Positions 34,233-43,269 of a stretch of DNA of 64,000 nucleotides are shown in pieces. The position numbers and the translations under genes were made by a program. This DNA is from Thermohalobaculum sp039822785 (GTDB lineage Bacteria > Pseudomonadota > Alphaproteobacteria > Rhodobacterales > Rhodobacteraceae). The stretch covers positions 62,001-126,000 of the forward strand of contig JBCBMO010000003.1 in NCBI GenBank assembly GCA_039822785.1, read 5' to 3'. Below the pieces are notes generated by a model, which had not been told where the DNA came from, did not search any database, and worked only from the letters and a program-made list of their open reading frames with translations. Positions within the stretch are counted from its first letter, which is position 1. Each line of letters starts with the position of its first letter.

Positions 34233-37004
34233 ATGTTTGTCGAACAGAATGGACTGTTGATCATCGAAGCAGAGTCGATCAACTCACTTACTGGTGATTG
34301 GAAGACGAGATCACAGTCCAATTCGTCCGGTGCGATCGATAACCCGGGCGGAGCCACCGGCGGCGATTTTATCGTTTGGGAAGGGGACGACCACTTCAAC
34401 GACCCCACCAATGGCGTGCTCACTTACGAGATCGAGATCACAACCCCTGGTCTCTATCAGTTCGAATGGCGCAGCCAGGTCGGGCAAGGCACGCAGACAG
34501 CCGATCACAACGATTCTTGGCTGAAGATCGATGCCGACATGTTCTATGGCCGCGAGGTGCAGGAAGACGGATCGATAAGCTACGTCTATCCGCCGGGGCC
34601 GCCGCCCGATCCCAGCACCCATCCGCAAGGAGCGGGCCCCGCCCATGGCGGTTACAACAACGAGGGCTTCTTCAAGGTCTTCTCGTCAAAGGTCGACTGG
34701 ACCTGGTCGACCAAGACCAGCGACGGCAGCTACTACGACATCTTTGCTCAGTTCGATGAGCCCGGTACCTACGAGATCCAGATCGCCGCGCGGTCCTCTC
34801 ACCATGTCATCGATCGCCTGGTGATGCATCACGTCGACTATGAGGGCGACCCCTACGATCTGAGTTTGCCGGAGTCGGACCGGGCCGGGACCACGACGCC
34901 CCCGGCAGAAGGCGATGTCTCGATCTTCTTGCTCGATGCCGCGGTGAACTCGCGCGTGGCCGAGATCGAAGACGGCGACAGCTTCAGCGCTAATCTGCTC
35001 TATCGGGACACCTTCAGCCTGGCTGTGGAGACAACGCGCACCGATGTCTCCTCGGCACGGCTGACCTGGATCGACGACCAGGGCGCTGTCCTGCACCAGC
35101 ACGTCGACAACACCGAGTTCTACACGCTGTTCGGCGATAGCAATGGTCAGGTGATCACGGAGGGCTTGCCCTATGAGCTGGGCGCGCAATCCCTGCGGGT
35201 TGAGCTCTTCACCGGGGCAGATGCCCGCGGCACCAAGGTCGTGGATCAAACCACCGCGTTCACGATGACTGACGAGCCCCTCCCGCCGAGGCCCGGCGAC
35301 GGGACGGTGCCGCAGCTCGACCCGGACGGGTTGGCGGCTTGGGCGGATGAGATCGTCTTTCAGTACGACGGCAACCAGGGTGACCCGGACGACATCGCCG
35401 CGATGCCGATCGCGGCGCTGATGGCGAAAGCCGCCGGCATCGCTGTCAAAACCAGCTTCTTCTACGGAAACGCCGCCCTCAACTCGGCGAACCCCAGGAA
35501 CGATCTGCTGCCTCTGCTCGAGCAATCGGCAGAGTTTTCGCGCGGCCTTGGGATCGACTCCTATTCGTACCAGGAAGACATCGACGGCACGGTCGCGCGC
35601 CTCGTGGCCATGATCGAGACTGGCGACAACATCCTGCTCATCGAAGGGGGCAGGCTCGATGCAACCTATCGCGCGCTCCTCTCGGTCGATCCGGCCCTGC
35701 ACTCGAACGTGACGATGCTGAGCCACTCGATCTGGAACGAGAACGGGAGCTATCCGACGTGGTCGGACATGGAGGTCGAGCTTCCGGGCGTGAACTATGT
35801 CCGGATCACCGACCAGAACAACGGGCCACGCAACACCAAGGGGTTCCGCAACGAGGACTGGGCTTGGATGGATTCCTCCAACGACCCCTCAGTCCAAGAG
35901 GCGCGCGACCTGATGGCGCTCGCCGGGCCGGACAAGGTCAACGACCCCTCGGATGCGGGCATGCTCTACTACGCGCTGACCGGCGACGAACGCGGCACGG
36001 CCCTGGACGTCAAGGCGATGGTCGAGAACCCGGTCGACGTCGAGCCGCCGTCAGGGCCGCAGAACACCCCGCCCGTCGCCGTCGACGACCGTGCCCAGAC
36101 CGCGCAGAACAAGACGATCGTGGTGGATGTTCTGGCCAACGACCGCGATGCCGACGGGAACAGGCTGAGGCTGACCGACGTGGAGTACGAGGGCAGCACG
36201 TCCTTCGTCTCTATCGCCGACGGAAAGATCGTGGTGAACCCGAAGAGTTCCGCGACCCATGATCGGACGGAGACCATCACCTACACGGTGTCCGACGGCC
36301 AGGGCGGGACCGACGAGGGCACCCTCGAAGTCCAGGTCGGCGAGGGGGTTGTGGCGCCCCTCCCACCGCAAAACCAGGCGCCGGTTGCCGTCGATGACGC
36401 AGCCTCCACCGTGCACAACAAGACGATCGTGGTGGATGTGCTGGCCAATGACCGCGACGCCGATGACGACACCCTTACGGTGACCGACGTGTTCTACGGG
36501 GGCAGCACATCCTTCGTTTCCATCGAGAATGGAAAGGTCGTGGTCAATCCAATGAGTTCCGCGACCGAGGCGCGGGTTGAGAAGATCGAATACACCGTAT
36601 CCGACGGTCAGGGTGCTTTCGATAAAGGCATGCTCGAGGTCCAGGTCTCGGGGGAGAAGCCGGTCGAGGAGAAGATGTTTGCGGTCTACTTTGCTGACAC
36701 CGTCAGCAACGAGACGATTGCGGAGTTGGAGCAGTCGGACCGAGTTTCGAAGAGCGAGCTTGGGGAAAATGTAACCCTCTCCCTTTGGCTGAACGACGCA
36801 AACGAAGATGTCGACTATGTCGAGCTGTCTTTGGGAGATCACAGCCGGACAGAGCGCGTGGAGCCCTACGCTCTCTTTGGTGACAGTGATGGATACTTCT
36901 TCGGGGGCACGAGCCTCGGTGTCGGGAGCCATGAGTTGGAGTACAAGGCTTACCGAAACGATGAAGTCGTAGAGCAAGAAACGATCACGTTCTTGGTGGA
37001 ATAA
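34233..37004 (+). CDS. Large modular protein: CBM-like, nucleoside-hydrolase-like and cadherin-like repeat domains
   Basis: 923 residues. Residues 1-225 resemble a beta-sandwich carbohydrate-binding module (LLIIEAESINSLTGDWK). About 228-345 is a beta module with YTLFGDSNGQ. About 370-596 has EIVFQYDGNQGDPDDIAAMPIAALM, like the metal site of nucleoside-hydrolase-fold (DUF1593-like) enzymes. Two Ig/cadherin-like repeats of about 95 residues follow (from about 612 and 714), each with NKTIVVDVLANDRDAD. A C-terminal module from about 813 repeats the LFGDSDG pattern. There is no signal peptide, membrane helix or RTX nonapeptide, so the export route is unclear. Acidic and AT-richer than its neighbours. 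Function not known; a secreted glycan-binding enzyme is plausible. Confidence 0.75.
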   Translation: MFVEQNGLLIIEAESINSLTGDWKTRSQSNSSGAIDNPGGATGGDFIVWEGDDHFNDPTNGVLTYEIEITTPGLYQFEWRSQVGQGTQTADHNDSWLKIDADMFYGREVQEDGSISYVYPPGPPPDPSTHPQGAGPAHGGYNNEGFFKVFSSKVDWTWSTKTSDGSYYDIFAQFDEPGTYEIQIAARSSHHVIDRLVMHHVDYEGDPYDLSLPESDRAGTTTPPAEGDVSIFLLDAAVNSRVAEIEDGDSFSANLLYRDTFSLAVETTRTDVSSARLTWIDDQGAVLHQHVDNTEFYTLFGDSNGQVITEGLPYELGAQSLRVELFTGADARGTKVVDQTTAFTMTDEPLPPRPGDGTVPQLDPDGLAAWADEIVFQYDGNQGDPDDIAAMPIAALMAKAAGIAVKTSFFYGNAALNSANPRNDLLPLLEQSAEFSRGLGIDSYSYQEDIDGTVARLVAMIETGDNILLIEGGRLDATYRALLSVDPALHSNVTMLSHSIWNENGSYPTWSDMEVELPGVNYVRITDQNNGPRNTKGFRNEDWAWMDSSNDPSVQEARDLMALAGPDKVNDPSDAGMLYYALTGDERGTALDVKAMVENPVDVEPPSGPQNTPPVAVDDRAQTAQNKTIVVDVLANDRDADGNRLRLTDVEYEGSTSFVSIADGKIVVNPKSSATHDRTETITYTVSDGQGGTDEGTLEVQVGEGVVAPLPPQNQAPVAVDDAASTVHNKTIVVDVLANDRDADDDTLTVTDVFYGGSTSFVSIENGKVVVNPMSSATEARVEKIEYTVSDGQGAFDKGMLEVQVSGEKPVEEKMFAVYFADTVSNETIAELEQSDRVSKSELGENVTLSLWLNDANEDVDYVELSLGDHSRTERVEPYALFGDSDGYFFGGTSLGVGSHELEYKAYRNDEVVEQETITFLVE

Positions 37005-37081
37005 GCCTCAGACAGCGCGATCCGGTCTACGTATCCTAACCTCTCTGAGGTTTGGTGTGATCGGATCGCTTCGATTGAGAC

Positions 37082-37115
37082 CCCGCACGGCCCGCAGTCG
37101 TGTGCGCCGTGCGGG
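37082..37115 (-). terminator. Probable bidirectional terminator hairpin
   Basis: A 10-bp perfect stem CCCGCACGGC / GCCGTGCGGG (37082-37091 with 37106-37115), 14-base loop, between the convergent modular protein and VTT genes. There is no strong T run, so Rho-assisted ending is possible. A weaker 6-bp hairpin (AACCTC-TCT-GAGGTT, 37038-37052) lies closer to the plus-strand gene. Confidence 0.6.
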
Positions 37116-37123
37116 CGGTTTGA

Positions 37124-37852
37124 CTACGTCGGCGTCGTGGCTCGACGAAGGCGGTTGATCGCCATGGCGATCAGGAACGGCACGGCGGTCAGACCGACCA
37201 GCAGCACCATGAGGGGGGCCAAGGCTTCGGGCTCCTCCACAAGGCCTGCGCCCACAGCCGCAAGCAGAAAGCTCATGGGCGCGATGCCAGCCAGGGTGGC
37301 GAGCGCGAAGCGCCAGGCCGACAGTGTGCTGAGCCCGGCCGCATAGCTCACCGCGTCGAACGAGATGAAGGGGACGAGCCGCGACAGGAAGACGAGCGCC
37401 ATGAGCCGGCCCTGCGAGCGCGGCCGCGCGATCCAGGCGACGGCGCTGAGACGCGAGCCACGAACCGCGTCGCGACCCAGCCCGCGGGCGATGCCGAAGG
37501 CCACAACCGCGCCGAGGGCCGCCCCCGCCAGCGTCAGCGCGCCACCCGTCGACGCGCCGTAGAGCGCACCTGCCGCGACGGCGATCGGGCCGCCCGGGAT
37601 CGGCGCGATCACGGTCGCAAGCGCGATCAGCCCGACAACCGCGACGGGGCCCAGCGCGCCGGCGGCGGCGATCGCCGTCTCCGGATCGTCGACAAGGGCT
37701 GCGACCTGTTCGACCGCCGGGGACCACCAGAAAGGTGCCGTCGCGAGCACGACGAGGAGGACGGGAAGGGCGCGACGCAGAGGCCTACGCCGTGCGGGAC
37801 GCGCAGATGCCGTGCTGGCGGTGGTCGTGGGGAGAGGATCGTGGAGGGCCAT
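37124..37852 (-). CDS. TVP38/TMEM64 (VTT, DedA-like) membrane protein
   Basis: 242-residue inner-membrane protein of the SNARE-associated/VTT superfamily. After a basic, proline-rich cytoplasmic N-terminus there are about five to six hydrophobic segments. The family core is visible as IAPIPGGPIAVAAGALYG and the re-entrant region VFLSRLVPFISFDAVSYAAGLS. Relatives are implicated in lipid scrambling or transport; the substrate here is unknown. It starts 5 bases after the methyltransferase stop, so the two form an operon divergent from the LysR regulator. Confidence 0.87.
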   Translation of the reverse strand: MALHDPLPTTTASTASARPARRRPLRRALPVLLVVLATAPFWWSPAVEQVAALVDDPETAIAAAGALGPVAVVGLIALATVIAPIPGGPIAVAAGALYGASTGGALTLAGAALGAVVAFGIARGLGRDAVRGSRLSAVAWIARPRSQGRLMALVFLSRLVPFISFDAVSYAAGLSTLSAWRFALATLAGIAPMSFLLAAVGAGLVEEPEALAPLMVLLVGLTAVPFLIAMAINRLRRATTPT

Positions 37853-37857
37853 GGGGA

Positions 37858-38487
37858 TCAGACCCGCCGTGCAACGACGAAGTGGTTCGGCGGCACCTTC
37901 GGGAACATGCCGGTCTCGACGATCTCGAAGCCCGCTGTGGTGATGGCGGCCTCCAGCCCTTCGACGCTGAGATAGGCCACCGGCGGTGCGATCCCGAGCA
38001 GGCGCATCACCCGGACGAAGGCGCGCAACTTCCAGCCCCCGCGCTCACCGAGGCAGACGGTCTTGGAGATGAACACCCCGCCCGGGCGCAGCCGGTCGGC
38101 GATGGCGCCGAGGGCGGAGGGCAGATCGCCCACGAGATGCACAAGGTGAAAGGCGAGGACCGCGTCGAAGCCCCCCTCGACGCGGGGCGCATCCGACAGG
38201 GGCGCCGTGACGAAGCGCAGGTTGCCTGACTCGACCGCGGCGGCGGCCTTCTCCTCGGCGATCGCGATCATCGCCGGCGAGATGTCGCTCGCGGTGTAGT
38301 CGCCGACGGCGCCGGCAAGGCGCAGCGCCGTGGTGCCGGTCCCACAGCCGATCTCTAGCACGCGGTCCGTCGCCCCCAGATGGCTCCCCGTGCGCTCGAG
38401 CGTCTGCTCGTAGGCACCGACGTCCTTCACGGGCTTCTTTGCATAGCCTCGGGCGAGGCCGTCCCAGAACGCTTGCGCATCCTTCAT
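37858..38487 (-). CDS. Class I SAM-dependent methyltransferase
   Basis: 209 residues with a Rossmann SAM-binding core: motif I VLEIGCGTGTTALRLA near residue 44, motif II acidic YTASDISPAMI, motif IV FDAVLAFHLVHLV, and LRPGGVFISKT. The C-terminal FEIVETGMFPKVPPNHFVVARR is typical of small-molecule (UbiE-like/type 11) methyltransferases. Substrate unknown. It is the first gene of a pair with the VTT membrane protein and divergent from LysR across 135 bases, a layout in which the regulator often controls the pair. Confidence 0.88.
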   Translation of the reverse strand: MKDAQAFWDGLARGYAKKPVKDVGAYEQTLERTGSHLGATDRVLEIGCGTGTTALRLAGAVGDYTASDISPAMIAIAEEKAAAAVESGNLRFVTAPLSDAPRVEGGFDAVLAFHLVHLVGDLPSALGAIADRLRPGGVFISKTVCLGERGGWKLRAFVRVMRLLGIAPPVAYLSVEGLEAAITTAGFEIVETGMFPKVPPNHFVVARRV

Positions 38488-38622
38488 ATCGTTTCCTTTT
38501 CGATGCTCTGCCCGGTCTGCCTGCGTGACGCCAGGTCCGCGGCTCCGTGCCTTGACGCCACCTACGCCCCAATGATGCGAATAGGAATTGTCTGAGAACG
38601 CAGGCTAGATATACAAAAATGC

Positions 38623-39528
38623 ATGAATTGGCAGCGCGTGGCCTTTGACTGGAACCAGGCTAAGGCCTTTCTCGCGACCGCAGAGACAGGGTCGCTTTCG
38701 GCTGCAGCGCGGGCGCTCGGGCTCAGCCAACCGACGCTCAGCCGCCAGGTCGCGGCGCTGGAAGCCGATCTTGGCGTCGCCCTCTTCGAGCGCATCGGCC
38801 GTTCGCTGTCGCTGACCGGGCCGGGGCTGGAACTGGTCGAGCACGTGCGCGCGATGGGCGAGGCCGCGGGGCGCGTCTCTCTCGTGGCGGCGGGCCGGTC
38901 GGATGCCATCGAAGGTCGCGTCTCAATTTCGGCCAGTGACGTCGTCGCCGTCCACCAACTGCCCCCGATTCTGGCACGCCTGCGCGCAGAGGCGCCGGGG
39001 ATCGAGATCGAAGTCGTCGCCGCTAACGAGATCAGCGATCTGCAGCGGCGCGAGGCCGATATCGCGATCCGCCACGTTCGCCCCGAGCAGCCCGATCTTG
39101 TCGCGCGCCTTGTCCGGGAGACGACGGCGCATCTCTATGCCGCGACCCGCTATCTCGACGCCCATGGCCGGCCGAAGACGCCGGCCGATTTGGGGGACGC
39201 CACCTTCATCTATACCGGACGGCCCGAGCGGATCATCGCCGCGCTCGAGGCGATTGGCGTCAGTGCCTCGCGAAGCCAGTTCCGCCTGAGTTCCGAGAGC
39301 GGCGTCGTCTACTGGCAGATGGTGTGCCGTGGCCTGGGGATGGGGCTCATGTCGCGCGATGTTGCCGCCTGCACGCCGGAGGTGGAGCAGGTGCTGCCGG
39401 ACCTGCCGCCGATCCCAATGCCGGTCTGGCTGGTCACCCACCAGGAGCTGCGCACGAGCCGGCGCATCCGCCTGGTTTTCGACCTCCTCGCCGAAGCGGT
39501 CGCCGCCGATCCGACGGGCGCTGGATGA
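38623..39528 (+). CDS. LysR-family transcriptional regulator
   Basis: 301 residues. The N-terminal winged helix-turn-helix (FDWNQAKAFLATAETGSLSAAARALGLSQPTLSRQVAALEADLG) spans about residues 8-52, followed by a periplasmic-binding-protein-like effector domain (IEGRVSISASDVVAVHQLPP onward). It is divergent from the methyltransferase-VTT pair, whose promoter region it shares. The effector is unknown. The cytochrome c and sugar dehydrogenase genes lie downstream on the same strand, 143 bases away, and could also be targets. Confidence 0.93.
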   Translation: MNWQRVAFDWNQAKAFLATAETGSLSAAARALGLSQPTLSRQVAALEADLGVALFERIGRSLSLTGPGLELVEHVRAMGEAAGRVSLVAAGRSDAIEGRVSISASDVVAVHQLPPILARLRAEAPGIEIEVVAANEISDLQRREADIAIRHVRPEQPDLVARLVRETTAHLYAATRYLDAHGRPKTPADLGDATFIYTGRPERIIAALEAIGVSASRSQFRLSSESGVVYWQMVCRGLGMGLMSRDVAACTPEVEQVLPDLPPIPMPVWLVTHQELRTSRRIRLVFDLLAEAVAADPTGAG

Positions 39529-39671
39529 TCCGCCGCCAGCCCGCCGCAGGCCAACGAGCCGATGGTGCCCCACTGCCGAAACGGTACGCTTCTTTCTCTC
39601 GGCATCGCGGGGAGACTGTGTCAGACCTAGGTATCGTGAAGGATCGATCAGGCTGACAGAGGCTACCTCCG

Positions 39672-39989
39672 ATGAAGTCACAGCTATGGATTGCACTCGT
39701 TGCGGCAGGGTTGATGGTCGCGCCATCAGCGCAAGCGCAGGACATCCAAGCCGGCGAAGAGATCTATCAGGCGCAGTGTCGGGTTTGCCACGGCCGCACG
39801 GCTAAGGGGCTGTCGAGCTACCCGAAACTGGCGGGGCGGGAGGCCGATTACCTCGCCGAGCGGCTGCAACAATACCGGGATGGCGAGCGGCTGGGGCCCA
39901 ACACGATGTTGATGGCACCCCAAGCACAAGGGCTTTCCGACGACGACATCACCAACATCGCGAGCTACGTCGCCGAGACATTCAAATAG
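39672..39989 (+). CDS. Periplasmic class I cytochrome c
   Basis: 105-residue monoheme cytochrome. Signal peptide MKSQLWIALVAAGLMVAPSAQA is followed by heme motif CRVCH at residues 36-40, KLAGREADYLAERLQQYRDGER, and the axial methionine region NTMLMAP; it ends ITNIASYVAETFK. It belongs to the small cytochrome c553/c-type family. It lies upstream of the PQQ-type sugar dehydrogenase and could be its electron acceptor, although a terminator and 230 bases separate them, so separate transcription is likely. Confidence 0.93.
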   Translation: MKSQLWIALVAAGLMVAPSAQAQDIQAGEEIYQAQCRVCHGRTAKGLSSYPKLAGREADYLAERLQQYRDGERLGPNTMLMAPQAQGLSDDDITNIASYVAETFK

Positions 39990-39990
39990 G

Positions 39991-40011
39991 ATAGGACCCT
40001 TGTCCTATTTT
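39991..40011 (+). terminator. Intrinsic terminator after cytochrome c
   Basis: Stem ATAGGAC / GTCCTAT with a CCTT loop (39991-40008) followed by TT, starting 2 bases after the stop codon. An extended pairing AAATAGGA / TCCTATTT reaches into the stop codon. Confidence 0.7.
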
Positions 40012-40219
40012 GCCTGAGGACCGCGGATAGTAATTGACGCCCTCACATTGCTGCACCGCATCATATCGGTGCTTCGATCAGTGATTTCCTTCCACTTCCA
40101 GTTGATTGTTGTGAGACCACTTCATTCGTTCTACCCTGAACATGTTTCGAGCGCCGGGCTCCGTCAGAGAGTCGGTGGCAGTTTGGAACAAAAAGACAAA
40201 TAAACCATGGGAGGACTAC

Positions 40220-41485
40220 ATGACCAGTCCACATCTTAAGGCGTTACTGTCCGCCGCAGTAGGTGCCGTTTTCTGCGTGACCCCCGCGCTGGCGCAGGAC
40301 ACCACCCTCAGCCATACGCTTGTTCTGGAGGATCTGGAGAATCCCTGGGACATGGCGTTCCTCGACGATGGCACGATGTTCTATACGGAGAAGTGTCTCG
40401 GGCTTTCCGTGATGATGCCGTCGGGCGAGACGAAGGGCCTGCTCGGCATGACCGGGAGCGAGGGCTTCGCATCGACCGCTGACGATCTTTTCTGCGAAGG
40501 TCAGGCGGGCATGATGGGCGTCGCCGTGGATCCGGACTTTGCCTCCAACCGCCGTATCTACGTCTATTCGACGTCTAATCTGTCGAGCCCGCATACCAAT
40601 CGTCTGATGCGTTTGGTCGTGGCGGATGACTTCTCAGGGGTCTCCGACCGGCTCGATATCGTCGACGACGTGCCCTACAAGATGGCGGCGTCCGATCACC
40701 CCTTCGGCGGGCCGGGTGCGCACAACGGTGGGCGGGTGCGGTTCAATCCGGGCGACGGGTTCCTGTACCTGACGACCGGTGACACCCATAACGGCGAGGT
40801 GCCGCAAAGCCCGACGATGATGGGCAGCAAGGTCCTGCGCATCAATACCGACGGCTCGCCGGCCAATGGGAACACGCCGCCGGTCGGCTTCGACAAGCGG
40901 ACCTACACCTATGGCCACCGCAATGTGCAGGGCATCGCCTTCCACCCCGGCACCGGCACGCCGATCGCGGCCGAGCATGGCCCATGGCATTCGGATGAGG
41001 TGACGGTGCTGCGCAATGGCGGCAACGGCGGCTGGGATCCGCGGCCGAACATGGCAGGCCGGGGTGATTGCCCGGGGAACTACTGTGGCTACAGCCCCAA
41101 CCAGATGACGGGCGAGAACCGGTTCACGCGCGCCTCCTGGATGCCGATGACCGACTTCGACACCTATCCCAGCGCCATGCCGCCCATCTGGAACAACAAC
41201 GGCTGGTCGCAGGGCACGGGCTCTGCCGCGTTCCTGGAAGGCGAAGCCTGGGGCGAGATGGACGGCGCCATGGTCGTCGGGATCATGGGGATCGCCTTCG
41301 GCGGCACGCCGGTCGGTCAGCGCATCGAGGTGCTGCACCTCTCCGACGACGGCACTGAGCTTCTCCACGCCGCCACCATGGATCTGCCCATGGAGCCCGC
41401 ACGCTTCCGCTCGGTGGTCATGGGGCCGGACGGCAGCCTCTACGTGGCGGTCGACGAGGGCATGATCCACAAGATCACCCCGTAA
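40220..41485 (+). CDS. PQQ-dependent sugar (glucose/sorbosone-type) dehydrogenase
   Basis: 421 residues from ATG 40220, preceded by GGGAGGACTAC; an upstream ATG at 40142 lacks such a site. Signal peptide MTSPHLKALLSAAVGAVFCVTPALAQ. Six-bladed propeller of the soluble glucose/sorbosone dehydrogenase family: ENPWDMAFLDDGTMFYTE, GMMGVAVDPDF, GGPGAHNGGRVRFNPGDGFLYLTTGD, YGHRNVQGIAFHP, and AEHGPWHSDEV. Periplasmic oxidation of an aldose, passing electrons to quinone or cytochrome c. The pqq genes 1-2 kb downstream are decayed, so the cofactor may have to come from outside or another locus. Confidence 0.88.
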   Translation: MTSPHLKALLSAAVGAVFCVTPALAQDTTLSHTLVLEDLENPWDMAFLDDGTMFYTEKCLGLSVMMPSGETKGLLGMTGSEGFASTADDLFCEGQAGMMGVAVDPDFASNRRIYVYSTSNLSSPHTNRLMRLVVADDFSGVSDRLDIVDDVPYKMAASDHPFGGPGAHNGGRVRFNPGDGFLYLTTGDTHNGEVPQSPTMMGSKVLRINTDGSPANGNTPPVGFDKRTYTYGHRNVQGIAFHPGTGTPIAAEHGPWHSDEVTVLRNGGNGGWDPRPNMAGRGDCPGNYCGYSPNQMTGENRFTRASWMPMTDFDTYPSAMPPIWNNNGWSQGTGSAAFLEGEAWGEMDGAMVVGIMGIAFGGTPVGQRIEVLHLSDDGTELLHAATMDLPMEPARFRSVVMGPDGSLYVAVDEGMIHKITP

Positions 41486-41554
41486 GACGCCTCGACAGTG
41501 ACTGCGCCGCGGCCCGTGGCGCAGTCTACCCCGCCATCGGCCCCCGCTGGCGCG

Positions 41555-42367
41555 TCAGTCGTGAAAGACGAAGCCGTCAGAGAGCTGGAAGCGCTGATCG
41601 TCGACCCGGATATGATGGCTGCCGTCTTCAAGGCTCCAGTCCGTGTCGCGCCCGACCCCAGACATCGTCGCGCTCGCCGATACGAACTCCCCGTGAACGA
41701 AGTAGAGTTGGCGTGAGAAGCCGTTGGAGAAGGTGACGACCACGGTCGCGTCGCCGCCGTCGCCGCGCGCCACCGCAGCGCTGCATCTTCCCAGGGCCTG
41801 TCCCTGCTCCTGCGCGCAGGCGACCTTGTCTCTCGCGTCGAAATCGCCGCGGCCCGCGCGGCGTTTGCTGTCGTCCGCGCCGCGGGGGACGGTGCCGTCC
41901 GGCCCCTGCGCCGGCAGCAGGTCTGAAGCGGGCACGAAGCCGCGGGCGCCGCCGCGGAAGGGACGGACCTCGCACCACTGCTCCCCCTCGGCATCGGTGC
42001 AGCCGTAGTTCGTCAGGACCGCCCCTTCGAGAAGGGGGGCAATGATCGCCGCGTCACTCGATGGGACCTTGCGGAGGTCGGACCCGCCGCTGGCCCGTAC
42101 CTCCCAGCGCCGCACGCCGCCCTCGTCGGGCGCACGGTAGAGGTCGGCATCAACCGCGTCGGCGGTGGGCGTGGAGGGCGTATCGGCCGCGGCCGGGAAC
42201 CCGAGAAGGAGGGCTGCGGCGAGACATGCGCTAGGCGCGGACCACCGTGACCACCGCCAGGAACCAAGGTCGTGCCCAAGGCGCACGACGGAAGACGGTC
42301 CCTCGACAGCGTGGCGGGTGGTTCTGTATGGCGTGCGCGTCGGCTTAGCCGAGGTCGTTCGGGGCAA
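41555..42367 (-). CDS. Secreted SH3-domain protein
   Basis: 270 residues as drawn. The first 27 residues are arginine-rich and unlikely; a GTG at 42286 would start right before a signal peptide (SAPSACLAAALLLGFPAAADT). Mature part: a bacterial SH3 (type 3) module, WEVRASGGSDLRKVPSSDAAIIAPLLEGAVLTNYGC...WCEVRPFRGGARGFVPASDLL, then an uncharacterised beta-rich domain with VACAQEQGQALGRCSAAVARGDGGDATVVVTF. Four cysteines may form disulfides. Function unknown, probably periplasmic. It lies 15 bases after the truncated pqqE, in the same direction. Confidence 0.8.
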   Translation of the reverse strand: MPRTTSAKPTRTPYRTTRHAVEGPSSVVRLGHDLGSWRWSRWSAPSACLAAALLLGFPAAADTPSTPTADAVDADLYRAPDEGGVRRWEVRASGGSDLRKVPSSDAAIIAPLLEGAVLTNYGCTDAEGEQWCEVRPFRGGARGFVPASDLLPAQGPDGTVPRGADDSKRRAGRGDFDARDKVACAQEQGQALGRCSAAVARGDGGDATVVVTFSNGFSRQLYFVHGEFVSASATMSGVGRDTDWSLEDGSHHIRVDDQRFQLSDGFVFHD

Positions 42368-42382
42368 GGCTGCGACCCCCCT

Positions 42383-42979
42383 CTAGAAACTGCGGTAGGC
42401 GAAGCTGTCGACGCCTTGCGTGGCCTCGGCCAGTGCGGCGGCTTCCAGCCGGCGGGCGCCCAGCTTCGCTGCGAGATCGATGGTCTCGGACAGCCGGTCG
42501 AGGTTCTGTCGATGCATCACCGCGTTGACGGTGAGCGGCAGCCCTTCGGCCGCGATCCAATCTGCAACCTGCATCTTCTTGGCGAACCCACCCTCATAGC
42601 CACCCAGCCGGTCGGCGGTCTCGGCATCCACGCCCTGAATCGAGAGCTGGACGTGATCGAGGCCGCGAGCCGCGAGTTCCTTGAGCCGGCTCTCGGTGAG
42701 CCCCACGCCTGAGGTGATGAGATTGGCGTAGAGACCGGCGTCGCGCGCTCCCTCGGTCAAGGCTTCGAGGTCCCGGCGCGACGCGGGCTCACCGCCGGAC
42801 AGATGGACGTGCAGCACCCCCATGGCGGCCGCCTGTTGGAAGACGTCGATCCAGGCCTCGGTGGAAAGTTCTTCGGAGCGCCGCGCGAGTTCGATCGGGT
42901 TGGAACAGTAGGGGCACTTGAGCGGACAGCGATGCGTCAGCTCCGCCAGGAGCGCCACGGGCACCGGCCCCGCGGTCAT
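42383..42979 (-). pseudogene. pqqE: PqqE (radical SAM) with large internal deletion
   Basis: From ATG 42979 the frame gives 198 residues, against about 370-390 for PqqE. Residues 1-180 match the radical-SAM half, with the cluster motif C-PLK-C-PY-C and VHLSGGEPASRRDLEAL, GLDHVQLSIQG, and LGARRLEAA. The sequence then jumps to ALAEATQGVDSFAYRSF, which looks like a PqqE C-terminus. The SPASM auxiliary-cluster domain is lost by an apparently in-frame deletion, so PqqA crosslinking should not be possible. It overlaps the PqqD remnant (ATGA), as in intact operons. Confidence 0.8.
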
Positions 42980-43268
42980 GGCGCCATCTCGATCATGCGT
43001 CGGCCGACGACTTGGCCGAGGAAGGTGCCAGCATCCGCCGCCCCACGACCCCGCGGCGCATCTCCACATCGTCGAGCCGCGCGAGCAGCGTGGCGTCCTT
43101 GGTGGGGATGATGCGCTGATAGCAGTAGCGGTTCAGGGCCCAGGCGCGCACCTGATCCTTGGTGCACCCGCCCGAGTGGAGCAGCGCGTGGAAGGGGTGG
43201 AGGATGTGATACCGCTCCGGGCCGATCTGGCGAAGGCCCGCCGCCATCTGATCAGGCGTCCGCGTCAT
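42976..43268 (-). pseudogene. pqqC: PqqC N-terminus joined to PqqD C-terminus (deletion remnant)
   Basis: ATG 43268 starts a clear PqqC: MAAGLRQIGPERYHILHPFH, VRAWALNRYCYQRIIPTKDATLLARL, DDVEMRR. It is broken after about 70 of 240-250 residues and runs to a stop at 42993. In another frame the end of the segment reads ADAGTFLGQVVGRRMIEMAP and stops in the pqqE start, resembling the C-terminus of PqqD (xFLxxLxxRRLVE). So most of pqqC and pqqD has been deleted, with a frame change. The product cannot be a working PqqC. Confidence 0.75.
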
Positions 43269-43269
43269 G

